A DNA stretch of 64,000 bases from an uncultured Roseovarius sp. (GCA_947499555.1 CANMOU010000001.1:1426001-1490000); one strand, 5' to 3'. Positions 37,156 to 46,640 are shown, counted from the stretch's first letter. Numbers and translations are program-made. Notes: generated by a model from the sequence alone, not told the origin.

Positions 37156-38040
37156 CTAGTCGACCGAAGCCACTTGCAGATGTTTCGGCAAGGTGGACGG
37201 GTCGCCTGCATATTCGTCGATCGCCCCTTTGAGCCACTCGTCATACACCGCTTCGCTAACGACTTTGACGGTAATCGGCATGTAAGCGTGATCTTTGCCG
37301 CAAAGCTCGGAGCACTGACCGAAGTAAACGCCCTCTTTCTCGGCTTCAAACCAAAGCTGCGCAATCCGGCCCGGCACAGCGTCTTGCTTGACGCCAAAAG
37401 CAGGAATGGTCCAGGCGTGGATCACATCGGCGCCAGTGATCTGCATCACGACCGTTTTGCCAACCGGCACAACAACGGCGGTGTCTGTCGCCAGTAGAAA
37501 CTCATCGCGGGTGTAGCCGGCCGCTTCCAGCTCGGCCACGACCTCTTCATTCAGAACTTTGCCTTCGCCGATCATGAAGCTGTCAAAAGCAAACTCGTGA
37601 TCCACATACTCATAACCCCAATACCACTGATATCCGGTTACTTTGATGTTGATGTCACCTTCGGGAATTTCCTGCTGTTTGAACAGCACCGGAAGCGAGA
37701 AGGCAGCAATGAACACTAGAATGACGATCGGCACCACCGTCCACGCCACTTCGATTGGCGAGTTGTGAGTGAAATTGGCGGGGTTCGGGTTGGCTTTGCG
37801 GTTGTAGCGAAAAATGCAAATTGCCATCAAGGCCACAACGAAAAGCGAGATCGCCGTAATGATGACCAGGATCATGTTATCCAGCCATTGGATGTCCCGC
37901 GCCAATTCGGTCGCTGCAGGCTGGAAATTAACGCCGCCGTCGACCGGACGACCGATTATTTCAAGATTGTCCTGAGCCATCGCAGGAATTGAGGCGACCG
38001 CTCCGAAAGAGGCGGCCAGAAAGCTGGTCAATTTGCGCAT
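37156..38040 (-). CDS. ctaC: Cytochrome c oxidase subunit II
   Basis: A 294-residue protein with signal peptide ('[17 protein letters not shown]'), two membrane segments ('[19 protein letters not shown]', '[17 protein letters not shown]') and a cupredoxin domain. The binuclear CuA ligands are visible in '[17 protein letters not shown]' near residues 245-262 with the His in '[19 protein letters not shown]' near 208. Receives electrons from cytochrome c. First gene of the oxidase operon. The 190-bp divergent gap to tldD should contain its promoter. Confidence 0.96.
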   Translation of the reverse strand: MRKLTSFLAASFGAVASIPAMAQDNLEIIGRPVDGGVNFQPAATELARDIQWLDNMILVIITAISLFVVALMAICIFRYNRKANPNPANFTHNSPIEVAWTVVPIVILVFIAAFSLPVLFKQQEIPEGDINIKVTGYQWYWGYEYVDHEFAFDSFMIGEGKVLNEEVVAELEAAGYTRDEFLLATDTAVVVPVGKTVVMQITGADVIHAWTIPAFGVKQDAVPGRIAQLWFEAEKEGVYFGQCSELCGKDHAYMPITVKVVSEAVYDEWLKGAIDEYAGDPSTLPKHLQVASVD

Positions 38041-38229
38041 GTTGCACCCTGATCCGTGTTAACTTTTTGTACTTTTCGCTCATCCTCTTAGGTTGCAGAG
38101 GAATCCCGTTGTCTCGGGTCGAGTAAAAACCATATTCTGGCTTGGCACACAAGCGATCCCAATGCGGCAAAAACGCACTTTTTTTGTTTTGGATCAAATT
38201 TCGGCCCGCTGCCGGATGAAAGGAAAACA
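38041..38229. other. Divergent promoter region ctaC / tldD
   Basis: A 189-bp gap between divergent genes. A TTTTTTTG run and GGATCAAATTTCGG near 38180-38205 lie about 30 bp before the tldD start. No clear operator was found. Confidence 0.35.
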
Positions 38230-39651
38230 ATGACCGAAGCGCGCTTCGAACCGTTTGAAACAAAAGTGGCACGCGACGATGCCTTGCGCCATTTGCGCAC
38301 AGCACTTGCAGGCGCTGAGGATGGAGAACTTTTTTTCGAACGCCGCCGGTCTGAGTCGCTCGTATTTGATGATGGGCGCGTGAAGACGGCCTCCTATGAT
38401 GCCTCAGAAGGCTTTGGCCTTCGGGCTGTTCAGGGCGAAGTTACAGGATACGCGCACAGTTCCGACATATCCGAGCCCGCCCTTGCCCGAGCGGTGGAAA
38501 CGGCGCGTCTTGCAGTCGGTGATGGAGGTGGACCGACCGCAAACGCCCCTGCCCCGACAAACCGGCGGCTCTACAGCGATGACGATCCCCTGTCCGGCCA
38601 GGCCTTTCCGGTAAAGCTGGATGTGTTGCGAGAAATTGACGATTATGCCCGTTCGCTCGATCCCAGAGTGGTCCAGGTTTCTGCCTCGATGGCAGCCACA
38701 CTTCAGGAGGTTGTCATCCTCCGCGCCGACGGCACTGAGTTGCGCGATACGCGGCCGATGACACGGATCAATGTCAGTGTGATCCTGGAAGAGAACGGCC
38801 GTCGGGAATCCGGCAGTGCCGGAGGCGGCGGGCGCGTGATGCTTGACGGATTGCTCGACCCGGCGGATTGGAAAGCCAAGGCAGATGAGGCACTCCGAGT
38901 GGCAGCGGTCAATCTTGGAGCCGAGGCCGCCCCGGCAGGTGTGATGGACGTCGTGCTTGGTCCCGGTTGGCCGGGCATCTTGTTGCATGAAGCAATTGGC
39001 CACGGGCTGGAGGGCGATTTCAATCGAAAGGGCAGTTCGGCATTTGCCGGTCTGATGGGACAACGGATCGCCGCCCCTGGCGTGACTGTGCTTGACGACG
39101 GCACCATCCCTGACCGGCGCGGCTCAATCACCTTTGACGATGAAGGCACGCCATCGGGTAAGAACATCCTGATCGAGGATGGCATTCTTGTCGGATATAT
39201 GCAGGACCGGCAGAACGCGCGGCTCATGGGGGTCAACCCGACTGGCAATGGCCGCCGCGAAAGCTATGCCCATGCGCCGATGCCACGGATGACAAATACC
39301 TACATGCTTGGTGGAAAAGCTGCGCCCGAGGATATCTTGTCCGACCTCAAGGATGGGCTCTATGCTGTGGGTTTTGGCGGCGGACAGGTTGATATCACCA
39401 ACGGGAAATTCGTGTTCAGCTGCACCGAAGCCTACCGCGTTAAGGATGGGAAAGTAGGTTCATCTGTGAAAGGGGCCACGCTGATCGGTGATGGAGCGAC
39501 GGCTCTCAAGCAGATCCGGGCGCTCGGCAATGACATGGCTCTTGATCCCGGCATGGGCAATTGCGGCAAGGCCGGTCAATGGGTGCCTGTCGGCGTGGGG
39601 CAGCCGACGGTGATGATCGGCGGCCTTACAGTGGGCGGCTCAGCAACCTGA
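38230..39651 (+). CDS. tldD: Metalloprotease TldD
   Basis: A 473-residue TldD/PmbA peptidase subunit. The metal motif HExxxH is 'LLHEAIGHGLEGDFNRKGSS' near residue 254, followed by 'AFAGLMGQRIAAPGVTVLDD' and 'GSITFDDEGTPSGKN'. The C-terminal beta domain has 'YMQDRQNARLMGVNPTGNGR' and 'MGNCGKAGQWVPVGVGQPT'. TldD works with PmbA (TldE), which is not in this window, in maturation or degradation of small peptides. Single gene divergent from the oxidase operon. The downstream 250 bp has no terminator of note. Confidence 0.95.
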   Translation: MTEARFEPFETKVARDDALRHLRTALAGAEDGELFFERRRSESLVFDDGRVKTASYDASEGFGLRAVQGEVTGYAHSSDISEPALARAVETARLAVGDGGGPTANAPAPTNRRLYSDDDPLSGQAFPVKLDVLREIDDYARSLDPRVVQVSASMAATLQEVVILRADGTELRDTRPMTRINVSVILEENGRRESGSAGGGGRVMLDGLLDPADWKAKADEALRVAAVNLGAEAAPAGVMDVVLGPGWPGILLHEAIGHGLEGDFNRKGSSAFAGLMGQRIAAPGVTVLDDGTIPDRRGSITFDDEGTPSGKNILIEDGILVGYMQDRQNARLMGVNPTGNGRRESYAHAPMPRMTNTYMLGGKAAPEDILSDLKDGLYAVGFGGGQVDITNGKFVFSCTEAYRVKDGKVGSSVKGATLIGDGATALKQIRALGNDMALDPGMGNCGKAGQWVPVGVGQPTVMIGGLTVGGSAT

Positions 39652-39862
39652 GTATTGTCTTCCCGGCAAGAACACTTGGCAGCCGCGCTGATACTGATGA
39701 CCCCGGTCTGATTCCGGCCAGCCTCCCCAAAAACAGCGAGTTTCCAGGTGCTTTGACGCACAAGAAGCAGCCAGTGGGAACACGCGCCAGTTAAAAAAAG
39801 AAGTATTATAAAAGAGTGTCTTATGTGGATTTGTGTTGCCGGGTTTCGATAATTTTCGGCGT

Positions 39863-39890
39863 GATTTACCCCTCGTTAACCTCGTAAATC
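39863..39890. promoter_or_regulatory. Inverted repeat upstream of dprA
   Basis: GATTTAC and GTAAATC (perfect 7-bp arms) flank 14 bases including GTTAAC. It lies about 30 bp before the dprA start codon, so it may be an operator or part of the promoter. Confidence 0.35.
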
Positions 39891-39920
39891 GTACCCATGG
39901 TTTTGCAAGCAGGCGGAGTC

Positions 39921-41070
39921 ATGATGTTCGAGGATACACATCCTTCCACTCACCCCCCACTCCCACCCACCACGGAAGATGATCGGATATCGTGGCTTCG
40001 CCTGTTGCGTTCTCGCAGGGTTGGTCCCTCCACGTTTCACCGCTTGATGCGAGAACATGAGACTGCCGCCTCGGCGCTTGGCGCTCTGCCGCAGGTGGCG
40101 AAAGCCGCAGGCGTCAGGAATTATGCGCCTTGCACAGTCGAGGCGGCAGAACATGAATATGCAGCCGGGGTGCGTGCCGGAGCCAGATTGATCTGTTCGA
40201 ACGAACCAGATTATCCGGCCGCCCTTCGGGAGATCACAGACGCGCCGCCGCTGCTTTGGGTCATGGGCGATACCAAACTTTTTGAAAGAAGGCATGTGGC
40301 GATCATTGGCGCACGTAATGCCTCTTCGCTGGGCTTGCGCACGGCCCGCGCGTTGGCCGCCGAATTGTCAGAAGCGGGTTTTGTGATCGTCTCGGGGCTT
40401 GCGCGGGGTGTCGACACTGCCGCACACGGGGCGGCGCTAGAGCGTGGAACCGTCGCTGTCATGGCGGGGGGGGGTCGACGTCATATACCCGGCAGAGAAC
40501 ACGCATTTGGCCAAGGATATTGCCGAGCGGGGCGTCAGGCTTTCTGAACAACCTATCGGACAAGTCCCGCAGGCCCGCCATTTCCCGACGCGAAACCGGA
40601 TCATCAGCGGGCTTTGCGAGGCCGTGGTTGTCGTCGAAGCCGCGGCCAAATCCGGCTCTCTGATCACGGCGCGAAGCGCGCTTGACCAGGGCCGTGAAGT
40701 GTTATCCGTGCCCGGACATCCATTCGATGCCCGCGCCGCCGGATGCAACAATCTAATAAGAGACGGCGCGCGGCTGGTGCGCAGCGCGGCAGATGTGATC
40801 GAGGCGCTGCCGGAAACGCGAACTGATCCTGTGCAATCTGAGAAGACTTGCGAGGGCATGTCTCCGCGACCCGACAAGAGAGGGTTGCGGGAAACCGCAG
40901 AACTGCACAGCGAGATTTTGTCGCGACTCGGCCCGTCGCCGCTGGCCGAAGACCAGCTTATCCGCGATCTGTCGACCTCTGCCGCCAAGATGACGCCTGC
41001 GCTGACAGATCTGGAAATGCGGGGACGGATCTTGCGCCATCCTGGCGGCCTGGTCTCTCTCGCCAGCTGA
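39921..41070 (+). pseudogene. dprA: DNA-processing protein DprA, frameshifted in a G9 tract
   Basis: Two frames together make one DprA (SMF) protein of about 382 residues, which loads RecA on incoming single-stranded DNA during transformation. Frame one (start ATG 39921) carries 'RISWLRLLRSRRVGPSTFHR' and the Rossmann-like 'HVAIIGARNASSLGLRTARA' up to 'AVMAGG'. The run of nine G at 40466-40474 then changes frame, and the second frame continues 'VDVIYPAENTHLAKDI', 'RNRIISGLCEAVVVVEAAA' and the C-terminal winged-helix region. Eight G would restore a continuous reading frame; total length minus one base is an exact multiple of three. All domain motifs are intact, so either a sequencing homopolymer error or a phase-variable tract explains the break; a decayed gene is less likely. 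Confidence 0.85.
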
Positions 41071-41225
41071 GGGCGACATTACCGATCGGAACCCGGCAAG
41101 GGGGCGATGTTCCACCCAGGCAACACAATCTGTGGAAGGGTCGCATTGACATTCGGCCAGAGCACCCCACATGTTGCGCCGCCAATAGTCCCTCGCGACT
41201 CGCCCCCGGTAACCAAGGAGCTTCC

Positions 41226-43730
41226 ATGCCAGTTGTTGTTGTTGAATCCCCGGCCAAGGCCAAGACGATCAACAAGTACCTGGGAAGCGACTACACAGTC
41301 CTGGCATCTTATGGCCACGTCCGCGATCTGCCGGCGAAAAACGGCTCGGTTGATCCCGACGATGAATTCGCCATGACCTGGGAAGTCGGCAATGACAGCA
41401 AGAAGCACATCAAGGCAATTGCCGACGCGCTGAAAGACGACAATGCTCTGATTCTGGCGACCGACCCTGACCGCGAGGGCGAGGCCATCAGCTGGCATTT
41501 GGAAGAGGCACTACGCAAACGCAAGGTGCTTAAGAAGGACACGCCGGTAAGCCGTGTGGTCTTTAACGCGATCACCAAGTCCGCCGTGACCGAAGCGATG
41601 GAAAACCCGCGCGATGTGGATGCGCCGCTTGTTGAGGCCTATCTGGCGCGGCGCGCCCTTGATTATCTTGTCGGTTTTAACCTGAGCCCTGTGCTCTGGC
41701 GCAAACTGCCCGGTGCCCGCAGTGCCGGACGGGTGCAATCGGTCTGTCTGCGGCTCATCGTTGAGCGTGAGATGGAGATCGAGGCGTTCAACCCGCGCGA
41801 ATACTGGAGTGTGAAGGCCGTTCTCAGCACGCCGCGCGGCCAGGAATTCGAAGCGCGGCTTGTGACGCTGGCGGGCAACAAGCTTGATAAATACGACCTC
41901 GAGAACGCCACGCAGGCCGAAATGGCGCAACAAGCTGTCGAGAGCCGAGACCTCAAAGTTCACTCGGTCGAGGCAAAACCGGCCAATCGCAATCCGTCTG
42001 CCCCCTTTATGACCTCCACCCTGCAACAAGAGGCCAGCCGCAAATTCGGCATGGGCGCGCGTCAAACCATGAGTGCCGCGCAACGTCTCTATGAGGCGGG
42101 ACACATTACATATATGCGGACAGACGGCATCGACATGGCGCCAGAGGCCGTGATGGCCGCGCGCGACGCGATCAAGGACCGCTATGGCGACAGCTACGTG
42201 CCCTCCTCCCCGCGCATGTATAAGAACAAGGCCAAGAACGCGCAGGAAGCACATGAATGTATCCGTCCCACGGATATGAACCGCGACGCCGCCAGTCTCA
42301 AACTCACCGATGCGGACCAGCGAAAACTGTATGATCTGATCTGGAAACGCACCTTGGCCTGCCAGATGTCAGGCGCGCGGTTGGAACGCACCACCGTGGA
42401 GATTGGCAGCGAAGACGGCCAGGTCGGCCTGCGCGCTACAGGTCAGGTTGTTCTCTTTGACGGGTTCATGCGCGTCTATGAAGAAGGTCGCGATGATCAG
42501 GTCGTTGATGATGATGACAGGCGCCTGCCGCAGTTGAGCACCGGTGATGCCACGCCCAAACAAAGCGTGAGCTCTGAACAGCATTTCACCCACCCGCCGC
42601 CACGATACACCGAGGCCACGCTGGTGAAGCGGATGGAAGAGCTCGGCATCGGCCGCCCCTCGACCTATGCCAGCATCGTGACAACCATTCAGGACCGCGA
42701 ATATGTCCGCAAGGACAAGAATCGCCTGATCCCCGAAGACAAAGGTCGGATCGTCACGATCTTCTTGCTGAACTTCTTCCGCAAATATGTGGGCTATGAG
42801 TTCACCGCCAACCTCGAAGAAGAGCTTGATGTTATCAGTGCCGGTGATGCCAATTACAAAGACGTGCTGGCCCGCTTCTGGCGGGATTTCTCGGCGGCGA
42901 TCAATGAAACCTCGGAATTGCGGATCACCGAGGTGCTCGACAAGCTTGACGAAGTACTCGCCCCACAGCTCTACCCACCGCGTGAAGATGGAACGAATCC
43001 GCGCGAATGCCCGCTTTGCGGCGAGGGGAGTTTGCATCTCAAGACATCGCGCTCTGGTGGTTTCGTCGGCTGTTCGCGATATCCGGAATGCCGCTACACC
43101 CGCCCCATCGGCGGCGAAGGAGCCGAAGGCGGAGACCGCGTGCTTGGCGAAGATGCCGGCGACGAGATCAGCCTGCGCTCTGGCCGGTTCGGACCTTATG
43201 TGCAGCGTGGCGAAGCAACGGAAGACAACAAAAAGCCACCTCGGGCCAGCCTGCCGAAAGGTTGGAGCCGGGATGATATGGACCTCGAAAAAGCACTTAT
43301 GTTGCTCAACCTGCCGCGTGAGATCGGACCACATCCAGAGGATGGCGAAATGATCGAAGCCGGTATTGGCCGTTATGGACCGTTTGTGAAGCATGGTCGC
43401 ATCTATGCCAATCTCAAGGATGCGGATGACGTCTTTACGATCGGCATGAATCGCGCGGTTGAAGAGCTTGCAAAGAAAGCGGCCAGCCGCGGCAAAGGGC
43501 GTGGTGCGACGGCCAGTCCGCTCAAAGAACTTGGTGAACACCCCAATGAAGGCGGAGCGGTTAACGTGATGGACGGGCGTTACGGGCCTTATGTCAAATG
43601 GAACAAGATCAACGTCACCCTTCCCAAAGGTGTTGAGCCGGGTGATGTGACCCTTGATATGGCAGTTGCCCTGGTGGCAGAGAAGGCTGCCAAAAAGGGC
43701 AAAGGCCGGACACGCAAGAAGGCAAGCTAG
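41226..43730 (+). CDS. topA: DNA topoisomerase I
   Basis: An 834-residue type IA topoisomerase relaxing negative supercoils. From the ATG at 41226 (CAAGGAG before it) the Toprim domain starts 'MPVVVVESPAKAKTINKYLG' and contains 'LATDPDREGEAISWHLEEAL' with the acidic metal site. The active-site Tyr is in 'AGHITYMRTDGIDMAP' near 296. One zinc finger of type CxxC...CxxxxxC is 'CPLCGEGSLHL' and 'GCSRYPEC' near 594, and the C-terminal end has the repeated 'GRYGPYVKW/F' blocks typical of alphaproteobacterial TopA, with a Lys-rich tail. Length is normal. Confidence 0.97.
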   Translation: MPVVVVESPAKAKTINKYLGSDYTVLASYGHVRDLPAKNGSVDPDDEFAMTWEVGNDSKKHIKAIADALKDDNALILATDPDREGEAISWHLEEALRKRKVLKKDTPVSRVVFNAITKSAVTEAMENPRDVDAPLVEAYLARRALDYLVGFNLSPVLWRKLPGARSAGRVQSVCLRLIVEREMEIEAFNPREYWSVKAVLSTPRGQEFEARLVTLAGNKLDKYDLENATQAEMAQQAVESRDLKVHSVEAKPANRNPSAPFMTSTLQQEASRKFGMGARQTMSAAQRLYEAGHITYMRTDGIDMAPEAVMAARDAIKDRYGDSYVPSSPRMYKNKAKNAQEAHECIRPTDMNRDAASLKLTDADQRKLYDLIWKRTLACQMSGARLERTTVEIGSEDGQVGLRATGQVVLFDGFMRVYEEGRDDQVVDDDDRRLPQLSTGDATPKQSVSSEQHFTHPPPRYTEATLVKRMEELGIGRPSTYASIVTTIQDREYVRKDKNRLIPEDKGRIVTIFLLNFFRKYVGYEFTANLEEELDVISAGDANYKDVLARFWRDFSAAINETSELRITEVLDKLDEVLAPQLYPPREDGTNPRECPLCGEGSLHLKTSRSGGFVGCSRYPECRYTRPIGGEGAEGGDRVLGEDAGDEISLRSGRFGPYVQRGEATEDNKKPPRASLPKGWSRDDMDLEKALMLLNLPREIGPHPEDGEMIEAGIGRYGPFVKHGRIYANLKDADDVFTIGMNRAVEELAKKAASRGKGRGATASPLKELGEHPNEGGAVNVMDGRYGPYVKWNKINVTLPKGVEPGDVTLDMAVALVAEKAAKKGKGRTRKKAS

Positions 43731-44572
43731 TTAGAGGCCAATGTCAGCGCGCAGGCATCTGTCACAAGCTCGGGCTGCGTTTTGCACAAGCCTCGGGCAA
43801 CCTCAAATGCGGCAAGAACTTTTGGCACATAATCGCGTGTCTCTGCAAAAGGCGGCACGCCTTTGTGCTTTTTCACAGCGTTTTCTCCTGCGTTGTATCC
43901 TGCAAGAGCGAGCACCGCGTCACCGTCAAATTCCTTCAACAACCAGTCAAGATATGCGACGCCGCCCTTAATGTTGTCGGCACTGGCAAAGCTGTCTGAC
44001 ACACCAAAACGTTCGGCTGTGGCCGGCATCAGTTGCATGACACCCTGCGCGCCAGCATGACTTTCCGCATCAACCTTGCCACCGGACTCCACCGCGATCA
44101 CCGCAAGAACCAGCGCGGGAGAGACATCTGTTCCGATCGTGGCCTTAAGGATATTAGCCCCTTCCGATTTCGCGATCTTCTGCAAATGCTGCAAACGGGG
44201 TCCTTTGACAGTTGCACCGTCCGGCCCTTCCTTTAGGGATTTTAGCGCAGTGCGCAGCCGCTCTACCGGATTTTCCTTTTGGCCGGTCGGCACCTTTGTC
44301 CAGAACCAGCTATAAGCAGCAGACACGGACGGCACTTCAGGCAATGCCGCGACATCTGCCCCTTGAGCCGGTTTATCTTTCTTGGGTTCCGGATTGAGAT
44401 AGGCAAAGTACGCATCGGGGTCGACCTGCACAGTGATCTTGCGGGTCTGACCGACCGCAGGCGCTTTCTCTCTTTTGAATGTGAAATCGGGATAGGGCTG
44501 TGGATCCGCTGAGAATCCGGCATCTGCAAGGGCAAACGCCCCACAAAATACCGTTATGGCGATGAATCGCAT
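43727..44572 (-). CDS. Lytic transglycosylase (SLT domain), secreted
   Basis: A 281-residue protein with signal peptide ('FIAITVFCGAFALADAGFSA'). A Lys/Asp-rich linker is followed by the SLT domain: 'ALVLAVIAVESGGKVDAES' near residue 160 has the catalytic Glu (in VESG), then 'HAGAQGVMQLMPATAERFGV' and 'ALAGYNAGENAVKKHKGVPP', all classic soluble lytic transglycosylase motifs. It cuts glycan strands of peptidoglycan in the periplasm. Its last codon overlaps the topA stop codon on the other strand (convergent). Upstream, divergent to the tad locus; a role in pilus passage through the wall is possible but not shown. Confidence 0.92.
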   Translation of the reverse strand: MRFIAITVFCGAFALADAGFSADPQPYPDFTFKREKAPAVGQTRKITVQVDPDAYFAYLNPEPKKDKPAQGADVAALPEVPSVSAAYSWFWTKVPTGQKENPVERLRTALKSLKEGPDGATVKGPRLQHLQKIAKSEGANILKATIGTDVSPALVLAVIAVESGGKVDAESHAGAQGVMQLMPATAERFGVSDSFASADNIKGGVAYLDWLLKEFDGDAVLALAGYNAGENAVKKHKGVPPFAETRDYVPKVLAAFEVARGLCKTQPELVTDACALTLASN

Positions 44573-44932
44573 GATAAGTCCTACTCTGCCTCGTTCTGTT
44601 TTTTGACAAGTATGACACTAATCGATGGTCCGCGCTAGCATTGTGGAAAATCCGGCAACAACCAGAACGGCTAAAATCCGCCGAAACACTTACAATTCAA
44701 AAAAAGAGTTAAGAAATGAGATTTTTTAATTGTTTATTATCAGTCATTTAATCCTTCCAATACAAAAAAACATCACGAATGCAAAAATGGCTTCAATGCC
44801 GCCCAAATCTTGCCGGAATTGGAGAGGTATAACCATCCCATGCCGCAACGGTAGAGCGCCCAAAAGGTTAAGGGCACGCTGACCAGGAGCGGTTGTAACC
44901 TGAGTAAATCTGATCCTTTGGAGGGACCAACC
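44573..44932. other. AT-rich intergenic region upstream of the tad locus
   Basis: A 360-bp gap between the transglycosylase and the first pilin. Positions 44690-44790 are very AT-rich for this genome (AAAAAAAGAGTTAAG, TTTTTTAATTG, ACAAAAAAACATC), a composition expected for a strong promoter region. A leader of about 150 bp follows, with TATAACC at 44828-44834 as a possible -10. No repeat or ORF of note is seen. Confidence 0.4.
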
Positions 44933-45136
44933 ATGATCAAGTTCATCAAAAAATTCCGCAAGGAAGACGAAGGCGCCGTAACAGTTGACTGGGTCGTTCT
45001 GACCGCAGCCGTTGTTGGCCTTGGTGTTGCAGGCGTGACAGCCGTTCAAGGCGGTGTTGACACTCTTGCTGACAACATCAGCACCGGTGTTGCTGCTCAA
45101 GACGTGGGCAACGCAGCTCAAGGTTCGGGCGGCTAA
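44933..45136 (+). CDS. flp1: Flp family type IVb pilin 1
   Basis: A 67-residue prepilin. The ATG at 44933 has GGAGGG before it; the frame opens earlier at 44918. The prepilin peptidase site is in 'KKFRKEDEGAVTVDWVVLTA': a short basic leader then Gly|Ala with an Asp in place of the usual Glu at +5, followed by a 20-residue hydrophobic helix. The C-terminus is 'NAAQGSGG'. This subunit makes the pilus shaft. An attenuating terminator follows, separating it from the second pilin and favouring high pilin output. Confidence 0.9.
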   Translation: MIKFIKKFRKEDEGAVTVDWVVLTAAVVGLGVAGVTAVQGGVDTLADNISTGVAAQDVGNAAQGSGG

Positions 45137-45153
45137 GCCTCTCTATACCTTTC

Positions 45154-45196
45154 AAAGTGGCCGTGGATCTCTCGATCCGCGGCCATTTTCTTTTTT
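45154..45196 (+). terminator. Terminator/attenuator after first pilin gene
   Basis: A stem GGCCGTGGAT / ATCCGCGGCC (10 bp, one G-U pair) around CTCTCG at 45159-45184, followed by TTTTCTTTTTT. Partial read-through would keep pilin transcripts in excess over assembly genes. Confidence 0.8.
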
Positions 45197-45303
45197 ATCA
45201 ACAGTTTGGTTCCTGACCTTCACAAAATTAGACATCTGGTGCCGCAATTGGGCCACATTCGAACGTCAAATTCTCTTTAATCATCAAGTGTGTGAGTGAA
45301 ACG

Positions 45304-45504
45304 ATGAAAAACTTTTTTAAATCTTTCCGGCAAGACGACGAAGGTGCGGTAACGGTTGACTGGGTTGTTCTGACTGCCGCGATCATTGGAGTCGCGATTG
45401 GCGCTATCAATCAAGTTGGCTCGGCGACTGATACAGTTGCCAACAACATCGCTGATGGCATGGCCAATGTGCAGGTCGGCGTAGGCAACGGATCGGGCGG
45501 CTAA
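45304..45504 (+). CDS. flp2: Flp family type IVb pilin 2
   Basis: A 66-residue prepilin, paralogue of the preceding gene: 'KSFRQDDEGAVTVDWVVLTA' then 'AIIGVAIGAINQVGSATD', and the same Gly-rich end 'VGNGSGG'. The start is the ATG at 45304 (a GTG at 45292 is in frame). The cleavage site and hydrophobic helix are intact, so this may be a second shaft subunit or a minor pilin. A hairpin terminator lies just after. Confidence 0.88.
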   Translation: MKNFFKSFRQDDEGAVTVDWVVLTAAIIGVAIGAINQVGSATDTVANNIADGMANVQVGVGNGSGG

Positions 45505-45549
45505 TCCCAGCCGTTTAATGCGAATTTCTTGCACCTGATGCAGGGCTTT

Positions 45550-45577
45550 AGCCTGGGTTTGGCCCGGGCTTTTCGCT
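45550..45577 (+). terminator. Terminator after second pilin gene
   Basis: Stem AGCCTGGG / CCCGGGCT (8 bp, one G-U pair) around TTTGG, followed by TTTCGCTTTGTTT. It again separates a pilin gene from the downstream assembly genes. Confidence 0.65.
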
Positions 45578-45716
45578 TTGTTTACACAAGTAGCGGATGC
45601 TTTTTCTTGAAAGTGCCGCGGCCCTAACATTTTTACACCACAATGTGCGGGCAGCTAGAGGCTGACAAAAAATGCGTTCGCTTTTGTCGAACGAGCAGTG
45701 ATCGAAAGGACAAGCC

Positions 45717-46565
45717 ATGCGAGTGGTTTTCGGACTAGTACTTATTCTTGGGCTGGGCCTTGCCGGTTTTGCCGTCTACATGGCCAAGAATTACATTCAA
45801 GGGTATCAGGCCCAATTGGCTTTGGAACGCGCAAACAACGCGCCAGCGATTGAAACCGTGGAGGTGTTCATCGCCAAGCAGAAGCTGGAGTATGGCCAGC
45901 GTCTTCTGAAAGATCATGTACAGAAAGTATTGTACCCGAAAGGCTCTTTGCCGGAGGGTGCTTTTACCAAAATGGAAGATCTTTTTCCGAAAGGCGAAGA
46001 CGAGCCGCGCACAGTTCTGCGCACAATGGAGCCGCGCGAGGCCATCATGAATGTGAAGGTGACAGGCCCCGGCCAAGATGCGGGAATTACATCGCAGCTT
46101 GAAAAAGGCATGCGTGCCTTTGCGATCAAGGTCGATGTCTCAAGTGGCGTTTCCGGCTTCCTGCGTCCTGGCGACCGCGTTGATGTATACTGGACAGGTC
46201 GCGCGCCTGGTTCGAGACAAAACTTCACCCAGCTGATCGAAACCGGCGTGCGAATCGTCGCGGTGGACCAGGTGGCAAATGTTGACCGCGCCGAAGCCAT
46301 TATTGCGCGCACGGTGACGGTATCCGTCAAGCCGCAACAGGTGGCAGCACTTGCGCAGGCCCAATCCTCGGGTCGTTTGTCTTTGTCTCTTGTGGGTGCT
46401 GAGGATGATTCAACTGCCGACGCAATCCAGGTGGACCAACGCAGCCTTCTGGGAATTGTCGAGGCAGCGCCTCGTGTCGAAGCTCCGGCTGAAGAGATCT
46501 GCACGATCAAAACCCGCCGCGGCGGCGAGGTGATCACCACGCCGATCCCCTGCGCGACGAATTGA
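45717..46565 (+). CDS. cpaB: Flp pilus assembly protein CpaB
   Basis: A 282-residue protein of the RcpC/CpaB family. One N-terminal membrane segment ('VVFGLVLILGLGLAGFAVYMA') and a periplasmic SAF-type region with 'RGPGQDAGITSQLEKGMRAF'-like sequence near residue 110 and 'VSGFLRPGDRVDVYWTGRA' near 142. It works with the secretin. The leader has GTGATCGAAAGGACA before the start (45698-45712), a motif repeated before cpaC. A terminator and palindrome follow. Confidence 0.93.
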   Translation: MRVVFGLVLILGLGLAGFAVYMAKNYIQGYQAQLALERANNAPAIETVEVFIAKQKLEYGQRLLKDHVQKVLYPKGSLPEGAFTKMEDLFPKGEDEPRTVLRTMEPREAIMNVKVTGPGQDAGITSQLEKGMRAFAIKVDVSSGVSGFLRPGDRVDVYWTGRAPGSRQNFTQLIETGVRIVAVDQVANVDRAEAIIARTVTVSVKPQQVAALAQAQSSGRLSLSLVGAEDDSTADAIQVDQRSLLGIVEAAPRVEAPAEEICTIKTRRGGEVITTPIPCATN

Positions 46566-46590
46566 TCTGATTACGTCGACGAGAGATTTA

Positions 46591-46606
46591 CCACAACATA
46601 TTGTGG
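46591..46606. promoter_or_regulatory. Palindromic CCACAACATATTGTGG site
   Basis: A 16-bp near-perfect palindrome with CCACAA and TTGTGG halves, between cpaB and the terminator at 46611. It matches the ACA-N6-TGT type sites near 22.4-22.5 kb. Confidence 0.4.
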
Positions 46607-46610
46607 ATGA

Positions 46611-46640
46611 GAGGCGCCTGGCATACCGGGCGCCTCTTTT
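46611..46640 (+). terminator. Terminator between cpaB and cpaC
   Basis: Stem GAGGCGCC / GGCGCCTC (8 bp) around a 10-base loop, followed by TTTTCATTT. The next gene cpaC therefore has its own promoter, or this is an attenuator inside the locus. Confidence 0.8.

Noticed and set aside
36130-37497. 455-aa plus-strand frame opposite ctaB/ctaC
   Set aside because: Arg/His/Lys-rich antisense shadow; the minus-strand genes are well-conserved membrane proteins with operon spacing.
40848-41225. N-terminal extension of topA back to 40848
   Set aside because: It overlaps dprA, lacks conservation, and the ATG at 41226 with CAAGGAG gives the exact family N-terminus.
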